Source: Phoma sp. XZ068
Lineage: Eukaryota > Ascomycota > Dothideomycetes > Pleosporales > Didymellaceae
Direction of reading: 5' to 3'
DNA: 64,000 bases
NCBI GenBank assembly: GCA_004835665.1
Contig: RBKR01000016.1
Location: forward strand, 1,054,001-1,118,000
Within the stretch, counting starts at the first letter, position 1, and every line of letters begins with the position of its first letter. Both the position numbers and the translations under genes were made by a program. This document shows positions 22,543 to 32,546 of this stretch, piece after piece. The notes under the pieces are model-generated. The model was not told the DNA's origin. It searched no databases and saw nothing but the letters and a program-made list of their open reading frames with translations.

Positions 22543-23252
22543 CCCCCGCTTTTGCAAGTCCTTTGACTCAGGGTGTTGGTGATAATTGCCCTCACCACTT
22601 CGACCGAGGTTCGTCCAGGAAGTGACGCAATCTCCAGCTGGACGATGGTCTTTGACGCTCGGCAAATTGCCTGTGTGCGAACAAGTAATGTTGAGAAATC
22701 ACTCCGCCTTAGCTGCTCGTCGTAGTACACTCACTCTGTTGGCGCTGGCAACGAGTCATTTGAGACGATGGGTTAATCATCTTAAGATGCGCTCATTTGC
22801 CATCTTCTCGCCACCATCGGTCACATTCTTCATCCTTTGTATTGTTCATAGCGAGGAACAAAGATGACTGCTGGGCGGGGCATGAAAGGCGCCAATTCTC
22901 ATCAATCCTCGGAGCCAATGCTACCGACGGTGGAAGAGACCGGATCTCTTGCGTGTCCACTGAACAGTTTAGGACCGTGGACCGGTGTCGTCAGCACTGG
23001 GAGATAGATTACAATCCTCGTATGCCTGGAAGTCCCCTACACACTGCTCAAGACAAACGTCACTGAGGGTGCTGAGCCTGCAGCTCCGTTGAGACCACAA
23101 GCAGGTGTTTCTCAGATTCGTAGCCTCGGAGCGACTTCCAGGGCTCACTGATTGCAGGCTCATTGCATTCCTCTATACGCTCAAGTGGCGATGTGGCAGA
23201 TTCCCCACCGGCAATTTTTGGAACTGCTTGAAATTGAGTATAGTGGAAAGGG
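22543..23252. other. intergenic region before BMT2 3' end
   Basis: 710 bases between the orphan frame and the BMT2 stop. Short frames on both strands only; no RNA gene or repeat seen. Confidence 0.35.
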
Positions 23253-24122
23253 TCATACAACGATCGAGAAGTTGTTCATGCCTGCCCCGTTTCTTATCTG
23301 CTTCTTTTCGAAACGGGTTCCATTTACGGGTCCAGTCCAGTGAAGCAGGTAGTAGCACAGCTTCGCTGTTAGTTTCTTCTTTGCAAGAACGAAGCCAAGG
23401 CTGTTCATGATCTCCATCAGTCGCGGCTCATCGATGTATCTGGAGTTGTCGATGCACGGAAGAGGCAAAACAAAGAACAGCAATGGCAAGCTTTCACTGC
23501 ACTCTGTGGCACAAGACTTTGCCGTTCTCAGGAAATGGGGAATGCGACTGAGCATCGCTCCACGTCCAGGTGCATCGGGGACATAGTTGAGAACCAGTGA
23601 CAGGGAAAGAATGTCGAAATGCTCTTGATCTGACGTAGGTTCTGGCCGTTGCATGAAGTCCTGTTTCTGAATGCCAGGACCCTGGCTGTTTAAGTCGATT
23701 CTTGTCATTTCGATAAGGCTGGGAAACTTGGAGATTTCGTTTGTTGTCGAAAGGGCGCCTACCTCGAGACACCTCAGAGGCGCCTTCTCCGTTGAGTTTT
23801 TACCGCGAGCTTTGCGATCGATGACATGGAGCTCGACCAACCAATCAACGAGAACTCTGCTGGAGTCGCCGCCACGGTCGTTGGCCTGTCCTTGCTTGCT
23901 TGCTGCTTGGTATGTTGTGATTCCGCCGTTGTTTTCAATTGCAGCCTCTAACTCTGCGGCTTTCTTGATATCTCCGGTCTTCTGTGCTGCAGCAAGCTCT
24001 TTGTGTAGCCGGTGGTGAGTACGTATAATGGTCCTGGAACGCTGTGCGGTCATGCGCTCCTTGGGCTTGCTTACAGGTGGCCTGCCGCTCGCCAACGCTT
24101 TCTGGCGCTTCTTGACGGCCAT
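23253..24122 (-). CDS. BMT2: 25S rRNA adenine-N1 methyltransferase
   Basis: Nucleolar SAM-dependent enzyme that in yeast makes m1A2142 on 25S rRNA. The start at 24122 gives 289 residues; the frame continues upstream but only this ATG gives the family N-terminus (MAVKKRQKALASGRPP). A basic Arg/Lys-rich N-terminal region has QRSRTIIRTHHRLHKEL. The SAM fold contains LEVGALSTTNEIS, MTRIDLNSQGPGI and FDILSLSLVLNYVPDAPGRG, all BMT2 signature blocks. The C-terminus ends RNGAGMNNFSIVV, close to the family's final NNFAIVL. No intron. It is divergent from ribosomal protein uL23 with 186 bases between starts. Confidence 0.93.
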   Translation of the reverse strand: MAVKKRQKALASGRPPVSKPKERMTAQRSRTIIRTHHRLHKELAAAQKTGDIKKAAELEAAIENNGGITTYQAASKQGQANDRGGDSSRVLVDWLVELHVIDRKARGKNSTEKAPLRCLEVGALSTTNEISKFPSLIEMTRIDLNSQGPGIQKQDFMQRPEPTSDQEHFDILSLSLVLNYVPDAPGRGAMLSRIPHFLRTAKSCATECSESLPLLFFVLPLPCIDNSRYIDEPRLMEIMNSLGFVLAKKKLTAKLCYYLLHWTGPVNGTRFEKKQIRNGAGMNNFSIVV

Positions 24123-24308
24123 GGCGTTCTGAAGTTGGAGATCACATGTCTTGATGGTGTTGGACGAAAGACGGCCTGCAGAATGGTCAACGCACGCACC
24201 ACCAACCGCCACTAGCCTCGCTTACCGCGCACCACCCATCGATATTGAAAGTTCCCTCTTGACTTTTCCTTCGCGCTTTGTCACTAACCACAGCAACACA
24301 TCGTCGAA
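24123..24308. promoter_or_regulatory. short bidirectional promoter BMT2 / uL23
   Basis: 186 bases between two divergent ribosome-related start codons. The uL23 side is pyrimidine-rich (24252-24285). TCACTAACCACAG at 24280-24292 looks like a branch site and acceptor, so a 5'UTR intron is possible but no donor is assigned. Confidence 0.5.
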
Positions 24309-25083
24309 ATGGCTCCCAAGGCAGCAACCAAGAGTACGTCCCGCCAGTCACCGGCGATCGATCGAGCGACGAGCATGCGCACTGCGAAGTTTTTGCACAC
24401 GGCAGCAAACAACCTGGTACCGCACTGCAATGCAGCGAATGCGCCTCGATCAATCCCCCGACGAACCTCTCCCATTTCAAGAACATGGCTAACATACCAC
24501 CACAGCCACCAAGACCGGCAAGCAGGCCAATGCCGCCGCTAAGGCTGCCCTTCGCGGTGTAAGAACCCCTTGAACTTCTTAAGTCGTGCCAGAACCAATC
24601 TCTGGCGGGCTGTTCTTCTCGTGTGTCGGACACAATTAACGAGATGACAGTCGTACGCGAACAAGAAGCGCTCCATCAGGACCAGCACCAGCTTCCACCA
24701 GCCCAAGACCCTCCAGCTGTCTCGTGCTCCCAAGTACCCCCGCAAGTCGATCCCCCATGCCCCTCGCATGGATGCCTCGACCATCCTGATCCACCCTCTT
24801 AACACCGAGTCTGCCATGAAGAAGGTAATTGGAACGAATCTGAAAGACTGAGAAACAGGCGCTGACCAGACCCCAGATCGAGGAGAACAACACCCTCGTC
24901 TTCATCGTCGACGTTAAGGCCAACAAGCGCCAGATCGCCGCTGCCCTCAAGAAGCAGTACGACGTCTCTTGCGTCAAGATCAACACCCTCATCCGCCCCG
25001 ACGGTTCCAAGAAGGCCTTCGCCCGCCTGACCGCTGATGTCGACGCCCTCGACATTGCTGCCACCAAGCTCAACCTCGTTTAA
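24309..25083 (+). CDS. RPL25: 60S ribosomal protein uL23 (L25/L23a)
   Basis: Large-subunit protein at the peptide exit tunnel, docking site for SRP and nascent-chain factors. Four exons (24309-24333, 24506-24558, 24651-24824, 24877-25083) give 152 residues. The basic N-terminal tail is MAPKAATKTATKTGKQANAA. Then RTSTSFHQPKTLQLSRAPKY, HPLNTESAMKK, NNTLVFIVDVKANKRQI and the C-terminal VKINTLIRPDGSKKAFARLT with DVDALDIA match uL23 throughout. Introns are 172, 92 and 52 nt and cluster in the 5' half, as usual for fungal ribosomal protein genes. I saw no snoRNA boxes in the 172-nt intron. Confidence 0.97.
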
Positions 25084-25845
25084 GCGGATTTTGGTGCATG
25101 GGAATGAATGGATCTGGGGATACCCGGCTATGGAAAAGCGATGTGTTATGCCTGGCGTTCACGGGCACGTAGTCACGGCGACTCGAATGAATCAATTCAG
25201 CATGACGCCACTACAAGTGTGCGCGCGACCTTCAATTGTGTTACTGCAAATGCGATACCCCTTCACAGTTTATGACCTGCGTTTTTTGCCTGCCGTGACA
25301 TGACATTATTAATTCTTCTAAAATTCTCAGATCTACGGTTGACAGGCCCATATCCATGGCGAACGTACCGTCTGTGCATGGCTAATACAATAGAAATCCC
25401 TGTATTTGTTCTTAGGTCCGCAAACACGACCTGGACGACCTGCAGCGAACAGAACTTGTAGCACTGCGGTCAACCCGATTCAGACGCAACCACTCGCATG
25501 TCATCTTTTCACATTTGATTGTTCTACTGCCAATCGATGATCGCAGCATAGCTAAGCCTAAGAAAGGCTATACTAGTTGTTCGCCCCGCGGATGTAAGGC
25601 ACGTTAGCCTTGCCTTCGCCTTGCGATCGACATCATGGAACACCACCAATTGCTGTACACAGCCTGTTCAGGCGCACAGCCAAGAATCCGATGTTACCTC
25701 CTAGACAACCATTAGACTTGAGTTTGCGCAGTAAGCGGAGTGACGTAGACCGCAATGCCACATTTGAAGCTGGGAATGGTAGACTTCTATACACGAAAGA
25801 CGTCTTCTTGAAAGTTACCAGTCTCGATCCAACAAACACCATACA
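25084..25845. other. intergenic region, promoter of secreted-protein gene
   Basis: 762 bases between two plus-strand genes. No coding frame with family-like composition, no repeat or RNA gene recognised. Confidence 0.4.
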
Positions 25846-26949
25846 ATGCCTTCTCCATGCCTACTCACACGCTCCCTCATCGCTCTCCTCTTGACAACAC
25901 CCTCCCTAGCCCAAGACTCCTCTCAATGCCAGACCATCGCCCCCCAACTCACTCACAACGCCTCCGCCTCCATCGACATCCCAGCGCTATACCTCACCTA
26001 CCTCGGCGCCGACACCAGCAATGTGCGCTTCAACAACGAAACAGACTTTTCCTGGCGCTTGTCGTCGTACATCCAGCCCCGCTCAAACACCACCTCCACG
26101 GCAGCAAGCCAAGGCGACACAGAAACGGTGCTGTGGCTCGACACCGCGGAGTCCAATACCACTCGTCTGGGCCAGAGCATGCGCATGTGCCATAATGTCG
26201 TGCCGTTGCAGGTAGCGCGGAACGTGACGTGGAGTAAAGAGACGCTGAAGAAGAGCATGGACGACACGGGAGATTGTAGGAGTATGCTGAGTGAAGCGTG
26301 TCTGGCGCGGTTGAGCGTGCAGTATGGGAACGCTGCGAGTCGGGAGCGGAGTGAGCCGAGCGGGTGTGGGGCGGTGAATAATACGGTGCCGTGGGAGTGT
26401 GAGGGGAGTGGGATGGTGGAGCCGGTTAGTCGTGGTAAGTCGTTTTCATCCCCGTTCATTCGCATGGCCGGTCCATCGCAGAGATAGAGCTGATGATGGA
26501 TAGCGGCTCCAGAGTTCAACGCCAGTCTGGCAGGTCACTTCGGCCGTCCGTCTCTCCCTCTGATATCCAACTCCTCCGCGGCTGAGCTCGAGGATCCGCT
26601 CGTTTGCGACGGACGCAATTTCAGCCGCTCGTTTGGCTCGTTCGCTACCGTCCAGGATTACGATGTCGGGACGAACTTCCCACTTCTGGACATCATGATG
26701 TTTTTCCCGACGGTCAGACCGGGCCTGACGTTCAGAACAGATATGCAGAGGGTGCAGATTGTGTGTCTCGTGCCGGGGCAGGTGGCCGAGGGGAGCAGAG
26801 AGAAGGCAAGTGTTGAGAGCGTGTTGGGGAAGTATGCGAGCACAGGTGGTAATGAAACGAGTGGGGCTCGGGCTCTGAGGGGTGCAGAAGTGTGGAGATT
26901 GTTGGCTTTGGTGGTCGGTGTGGGACTCACGTTTACAGTTTGGGTGTAG
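25846..26949 (+). CDS. secreted, probably GPI-anchored hypothetical glycoprotein
   Basis: Exons 25846-26434 and 26504-26949 (69-nt intron, donor GTAAGT, acceptor GATAG) give 344 residues. The N-terminus is a signal peptide (LLTRSLIALLLTTPSLAQ, residues about 6-23). About ten N-x-S/T sequons (HNAS, NNET, SNTT, RNVT, NNTV, FNAS, ISNSS, GNET and others) and paired cysteines suggest an extracellular fold. The C-terminus is a hydrophobic segment preceded by small residues (GGNETSGARAL...VWRLLALVVGVGLTFTVWV), a GPI-anchor-like or single-helix signal. No family recognised; similar small-secreted proteins are common in ascomycetes. Confidence 0.7.
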
Positions 26950-27283
26950 TGGTGGACGTGCTGGCCTGGAGCTTGGTGAGCCGTGTGAATGTGAAGATGA
27001 TGTCGACTTACTGCTTGAAATGTCAATCTTGTGCCTTCGACTTCTGCCCTGTTTCTCTCCTTAGCTACAAACGTCAACACAACATCCTACAACGTCAATC
27101 AGAACCCTCTTGCAAAAGTAATTGCAGTATTCTCCTTATATTTATACACTCATGCAATACTCCTCGTCTGATGGAGCAATCATTGTCGTCCCATATTGTA
27201 CATCCATCCAATGGTACCCTTATCATACACCTCTCCCATGTGCAACACACAGCATCGCGCCAGCCTCTCCCTTCTTAAAAACT
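26950..27283. other. convergent intergenic region
   Basis: 334 bases between the secreted-protein gene and the TIM8 stop. Overlapping 3'UTRs are likely. Nothing else recognised. Confidence 0.4.
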
Positions 27284-27712
27284 CTACTGTCTCATCCTCT
27301 CCAGCTCCCTCAACACAACGATATTCGCGTCCAAGAACCGATCGACGCACTGCCTCATGCACGGCTCCTCGTACTTGTCCAGCTTGCCGTTCTTGACCGT
27401 ACCGGCGGGAATGCATTTGCGGAAACATGTGTCTGTCAAGCTGTGAATAGCTGTGAATGCGTTAGCAACATTTCTCTTGTGCAACGCTTTTCTTCCTCGT
27501 CGGCGCAATCGCTTGGAAAGTGCTGCGTCTGCCTCTTACAACGGAGCCAGAGTTTGTAGATTGAAAAGAGTTGGATGTGTAAGGGTATACGTACAAGACT
27601 GAATCCTCGCCTTCTGGCCCTCATTGATGGCGAACTGCTGCAATTGCTGCTTATCCGCGTCGGTGAGCCGACTGACGTCTACATTTGCGAGGCCGCCGCC
27701 GAGTCCGTCCAT
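27284..27712 (-). CDS. TIM8: mitochondrial intermembrane space chaperone Tim8
   Basis: Small TIM protein that, with Tim13, escorts hydrophobic precursors across the mitochondrial intermembrane space. Exons 27712-27595 and 27450-27284 give 94 residues. The twin Cx3C motif is present as CFRKC and CMRQC, with KLDKYEEP between and a DRFLDANIVVL helix after, matching Tim8 more than Tim13 or Tim9/10. The N-terminal LTDADKQQLQQFAINEGQKA helix is also family-like. The 144-nt intron falls just before the first cysteine motif; the acceptor is the first of two tandem TTCACAG sequences, and using it gives SSIHSLTD. Confidence 0.92.
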
Positions 27713-28256
27713 TGTGAATATAGGGTAATCGCGTTGATTTCGTCGTACGAGAAACGGTGAAGATTGGACGTTAGGGTGTGGAAAGCGGCGTGTGAGAAGG
27801 TGTAGTGATGGCGGAAAGTTTCTGGGTTTGATGATGATGGAGGTCAAGAGCGGAACTATTTTGGTGGCTCGTGCGCTGGGCGATGGCCGCGGTCTCTTGC
27901 AGACATTCACCGTTCGATGTCAAGTATAATCATATAACCTCTTTGTCAGTTGGCGGGAGCGGATTGCATCTGGATTAAGTTATGCCTCAGGATTGTGATG
28001 TGCAAGCTTTGTTCATTGAAGAGATTCCAGATCAAAAGTCGACTTTCAGAACAAGACAGCAGTAGGCTGAGAAATCATTCGAACGTTCTGTTCATCTGAT
28101 GCGATCTAAAAACTCTTTATTTATCCGAATTCCATCACATGTAGAATTCGGCATAAACCTGCACACAAACTGTCCTTTAAATTCCTCACTTAACCTCCTC
28201 CCAAATGTATTGAACCATCTGCTTGATGGGGAAACAGCACCGTTCGAGTCCTCATT
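27713..28256. other. intergenic region, TIM8 promoter / SerRS 3' side
   Basis: 544 bases between two minus-strand genes. 28090-28256 is A/T-rich and likely SerRS 3'UTR. No RNA gene seen. Confidence 0.4.
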
Positions 28257-29837
28257 TCATTTCGTCCTGTCCGGGATCGGGATCTTCGTCTCGTCCTTGC
28301 TGGGCCTCCACTCCTTGACGAACGGCAAGAACTCGGGCTGGCCGGGAATGTACTTTCGTAGCACTTCGGGGACGTTGAAACCTTCAGGGGTCTGGTAGTT
28401 CTCGAGAATGCAGCAGAGTGTGCGCTCAGTTGCGCAGACTACTCAGTGTCAGTAAACAACTCATTCAGGCTAAAAGGCGAAAGGGAGAAACGTACGTGTA
28501 CCGTTCAAGGCGTGAACATATTCCTTGCGTGTAGCAGTCTGCTTCTTGACGCCGAATCGGATCTCGAGCTCGCGTGTCTGGTAGTCTGTGCAGTTGGAAA
28601 TGGAAACGAGTTCCTTGTACTCGCCGCCACCGGTGACGGGGAACCAAGCCTCAAGATCGCGCTTCATGGAGGCTGCGTTGTCTACACAAAAATCAGCCCC
28701 AACCTCCCTTTTCAGGGTTACAAAACTTACTCAGCGCTCCACTGACGATGTTGATGACCTGGTAAGGCAGGCCAAGGCTCTGGTAGAACTCCTCAGAAGT
28801 AGCAAGCATGCTCTCGAATGCCTCCCACGACTTCTCCGGGTGGGTGATGATGAACTGCTCAACCTTCTCAAACTGGTGTATCCTGAAAATACCCCACGCA
28901 TCCTTTCCGTGCGAGCCAGCCTCCTTCCTGAAGTTGGTCGAGTACCCAGCGTACTTGATGGGCAGATCGGCGGTGCCGAGCCACTCCTCCGAGTGCAGGG
29001 CGCTGATGGGCTGTTCAGAGGTAGCGATGAGGTACTTGTCTGTCTCGGGCTTGTCCTTGCTCTCGGTGACCTTGTACAGCTCGTCGTCGAAGTCGGAGAG
29101 TTGCGCAGTCTTGGCCATCTGGTCGCGAAGCATGAAGAAGGGGGGCTGGTTGGGTGTGTAACCCTTGTTGAAGAGGAACTCGAGACCGTAGTTGATGAGG
29201 GCGAGGTTGAGGAAGAGACCGTAGCCGGTCAAGCAGTAGCCCCTGTGTCCGACAATCTTCACGCCGCGCTCGGGGTCGTAGCCGTTCAGTCTTGTGAGGA
29301 CGCCGTGGTGTGGGATGCCGTCGGTCCTGGGCTCTGCCTTCCTGTTCTCGGGAGCCCATGTCTTTACGACCGCGTTGTCGTCCTCGGTGCCAGACACAGG
29401 GACGTCCTTGTGGACGTAGTTGCCGACCGACTTGGCCTTGATGTTGAGCTTGACCAGCTTCGCAGCAGCCTCATCCTCCTTGGCCGCCTTCTGCTTCTTC
29501 AGCTCAGCCATCTCGGCGAGGAGCTCATCTGCGCTCTCCTTGGCCTTCTTCTTCTGCCCGACCTGCTTCTGCAGCCCGTTTATTTGCGAGCCGATCTGTG
29601 TCGCCGCGTACTGTGTCTTCCTGTGGTCCTCGAAGAGCTCAATGACCTCGTCCACAACCTCGACGGGCGCATGGCGCTTGCGCTGCGACTCGCGGATCTT
29701 CTCTGGGTCACCGCCGCGCTCTGCAATAAAGTCGTTGCTGTTTACCCCACCATGTTAGCATGTTTACACATTTTCGAGACTGAACGGCATTCCAGGTCAG
29801 AGTCTGAGAGTCTCGGGCAGGCTTACACGTCAAGCAT
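28257..29837 (-). CDS. SES1: seryl-tRNA synthetase, cytosolic
   Basis: Class II synthetase charging tRNA-Ser. Four exons (29837-29827, 29737-28731, 28681-28496, 28438-28257) give 461 residues, the normal cytosolic length. The first coding exon is just 11 nt and encodes MLDV when joined. The N-terminal coiled-coil arm (about 30-110) has repeated K/E/A heptads. Motif 2 contains TNFRKEAGSHGKDAWGIFRI, with FEKVEQF after. Motif 3 contains SISNCTDYQTRELEIRF. ATSEQPISALHSEEW is the serine-pocket TxE region. The C-terminus lacks a mitochondrial presequence counterpart at the N-terminus, so it is cytosolic. Splices restore GALNNAAS and NGTLCATERT. Confidence 0.96.
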
Positions 29838-30574
29838 CTTGTCGTACGGGTGCAGGTGTGTGCTGGTGCAATTGCTCGTGTGCAAGGCGTCGCAGCCCAG
29901 AGTCACTCACAAATGTGGTGGTGCGGTGCGCTTGAGTCAGGGACCGGGATGATCTGTGCGACATGGCGGGGCAGAGTGGCTGCACTCGCCGCATCTCAAG
30001 GCTTCGAGACTTCCCAGAACAGCAAGTTTCGACGACTCACACGTGAAAGAATCGATCACGGCGCCTTCATCGTCAAAGCTTTAGAGCTTCCTAATCAAGT
30101 GGTGGTCGATGCATTCGTGCACGGTGATCGAGGGGCTCGAACGCTGAGTGGAGCTGCCGGAGTGCGGGCAATACTTCTGGTGGCACGGAACGCTGGGAGG
30201 CATTCGAGACATGTTTGCGCAAACCTCATAATCATTGCAGTCTATAATTAATCTCTGCGGTGCCGTAGAGCTTGCATAACGAAAGCTGAATACCGAATAG
30301 AACCCATTGCGCCTTGCTCAAACGCCATTACACCATTGTGCCTCTGCAGCCTCGTTGCAGTTGCAGTTAACCCAGGCCACGAGCCATCTATCCCGTCTAG
30401 ACCATCGTCATCCTGAAAGCTCGTTGAAACAGCCCTTCACGAAGATATACAGCCTCCTGGCATATGTTTCTTCCAGCCCCTTCTTCGCACTCTTCCAACT
30501 CTTCATGCTCTCTGAACCTCTTTTAGGTAGCAACTCTGCCGGGGTACCTAAAAAGACGACTGTCAGTCATGGCT
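29838..30574. other. intergenic region, SerRS promoter / Rheb 3' side
   Basis: 737 bases between two minus-strand genes; no recognisable coding frame, tRNA or repeat. It should contain the SerRS promoter next to 29838. Confidence 0.4.
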
Positions 30575-31451
30575 TTACATGACCTGACACCCACTCTTGC
30601 CGCCAGTGGGCTCACCAGGGTTCTGGCTAGTCTCCACCTGTTCGATCAAGAGCTGGAAGGCCTTCTCGACATTCTCGTTGTACCGTGCACTGGCTTCCGT
30701 CCAGCCGCACTTGAACTCCTGCGCAAGTTGTTTGCCGTCCTCAGGTGTGACTTGGCGCTGCTCGGGGCGGAGATCGGATTTGTTGCCAACGATGACGATT
30801 GGGACCCAGTCGACGGCCTGTGCGAGGGTGTTGTTAGCTTGGGACGTCTTGCGTTTGGGTGGGTATTGGCGAAGGGGAACTCACCAGGTGGTTGAGGATC
30901 TTGTCGCGGATGATGCGTGCCATCTCGAAGCTCTGCTTGCTTGCAACCGAGTAGACGATCATGTAGCCATGAATACCAATAAAGTGCTTCGAGTTAAGAA
31001 TGCTATACTCATCCTGGAAGAGTGGTCATGTTAGCAGTGCTCGTAAACTAAGTCCATAGAAACATATCTCCGGCGCAGTGCTCTGCGCACCGAGACCGCA
31101 GGAGCAGCATAGCTCAGCGCTGGGGTGGGGCGTGGAGCTCGCAGCGGGAGCGGGGATGAAGAAAACCTCACGTACCTGGCCAGCGGTATCAATGATCTCC
31201 GTTGCAAAGTCTTGGTTCTTCCACTTGATCATCTTGCTAAATGTGTTCTCGATGGTCGGATAGTAGCTATCGACAAAGTGTCCATCGACAAATTGCACCG
31301 TCATACTCGACTTGCCTGCACCATTTTGCGTCAGTTACATCTGTGCTGGCAAGGTGCAGAGCGTGCATGTTGTAGCTCACAACTGCGCATGCTTACCGAC
31401 GGCTCGACTGCCGACAATGGCCATCTTTCTCTGCTTCGGTGGTGCGGGCAT
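30575..31451 (-). CDS. RHB1: Rheb-type small GTPase
   Basis: Ras-family GTPase that activates TORC1 signalling in many eukaryotes and affects basic amino-acid uptake in yeasts. Four exons (31451-31397, 31315-31176, 31013-30885, 30817-30575) give 188 residues. The P-loop GSRAVGKSS has arginine where Ras has glycine 12, the Rheb hallmark. The effector loop is YYPTIENTF, switch II starts DTAGQDEYS, the guanine-specificity motif is GNKSDL and the third is EASAR. The protein ends CQVM, a CAAX box for farnesylation. All splice sites are canonical. Confidence 0.95.
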
Positions 31452-32546
31452 TTTGCTGTAGTGTGTATTTGTGTTTGTGTTTGTGAGGATGTTGTGCGGC
31501 TTGCCAGTGTAGAACCTACGACCCCAGTCCACTGCTGAGACGCTGATGCCCAGGCGCGTTTCGCTGTCGATCGCAGAAGCTAAGAGTGACGTCCGCGGGC
31601 GAGGAAGGTAGCACCGAGTAAGCAAGGGTCTGCGCTTGCTCCGTCACCGCAAGTGCACAAAGACGGACAAGATAACAAGCCTCTACAAAGCGACGACAAG
31701 TTGATCTGTAATAATGCGCGAGGGAATCTCAAAAGTTCCTCAGCCGCAATCATATACCGTCATAACTTCCGTGGTCCACACCAGACCCTTTGCTCTGCGA
31801 TGCAGGCGTTGACTTTACCCATAGTGCCCAATCCCAACCGTTCAATTTACGTGATGTCAATCACTCTGGGCATAGCGTGCTGCTCGAACACTCCTCTTGG
31901 CCACACGTTCCCTGGGTCTTCTAGAAGCTAATGCCCTACCCGACTCCCCGCCGTCCTGACCTTCCCGAACTCGCATGCGCGACTCGAGCTGACCGTCACA
32001 TGTGGGAAGGAAAAGTTTCTGAAGAATATCGTGAGGAATTCTGCATCGAGGACCACGCAGGTCTGATCTTACTTCGTCTCTATTCCGTCGGGAATGACAG
32101 CACAAGGCCAAGACCTCGAATACGTCGTACAGGCCATGCCCTAGCCATGTTGAGGTACTCGGTCAAATGCTCACGTGTCGTGGTGAGTGGAATACTCGCC
32201 TGAGTGGCCACGAGCGAGCACCTGACAACCAATCGTGACATCCGCCTAGCAATCGCCATCTGGGACCGATAGAGCCCTGCATATATTCACGAAAGCGATC
32301 TGTGGGGCCTAAATCTGTGTTTACAGTGTCTAGTTTACAAACTAACCATACTCCCGGCTCTCATCTCGGAGAACATAGGTGATATCAAACGCCTGTTCCA
32401 GCAGTTGCTGCAAATCCATATCCTTGGGTATCGTGCTGTATCCATAGACCTTCTGGCCAACTCATAGTCGTATATCCAGAAACGCAAAGAGATTCGTAAA
32501 CAATATGTCATCGCTCTCGGCAATACTTCAAAGACCGACACCAGGT
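31452..32546. other. intergenic region, Rheb promoter / WAPL 3' side
   Basis: About 1.1 kb between two minus-strand genes. No coding frame with recognisable features, tRNA or repeat seen. Confidence 0.4.

Noticed and set aside
24334..24505. snoRNA in the 172-nt uL23 intron
   Set aside because: No matching box C/D or H/ACA pair could be seen; length alone is not evidence.
28588..29952. 454-codon plus-strand open frame opposite SerRS
   Set aside because: Antisense shadow of SerRS exons, also crossing two of its introns; no family resemblance.
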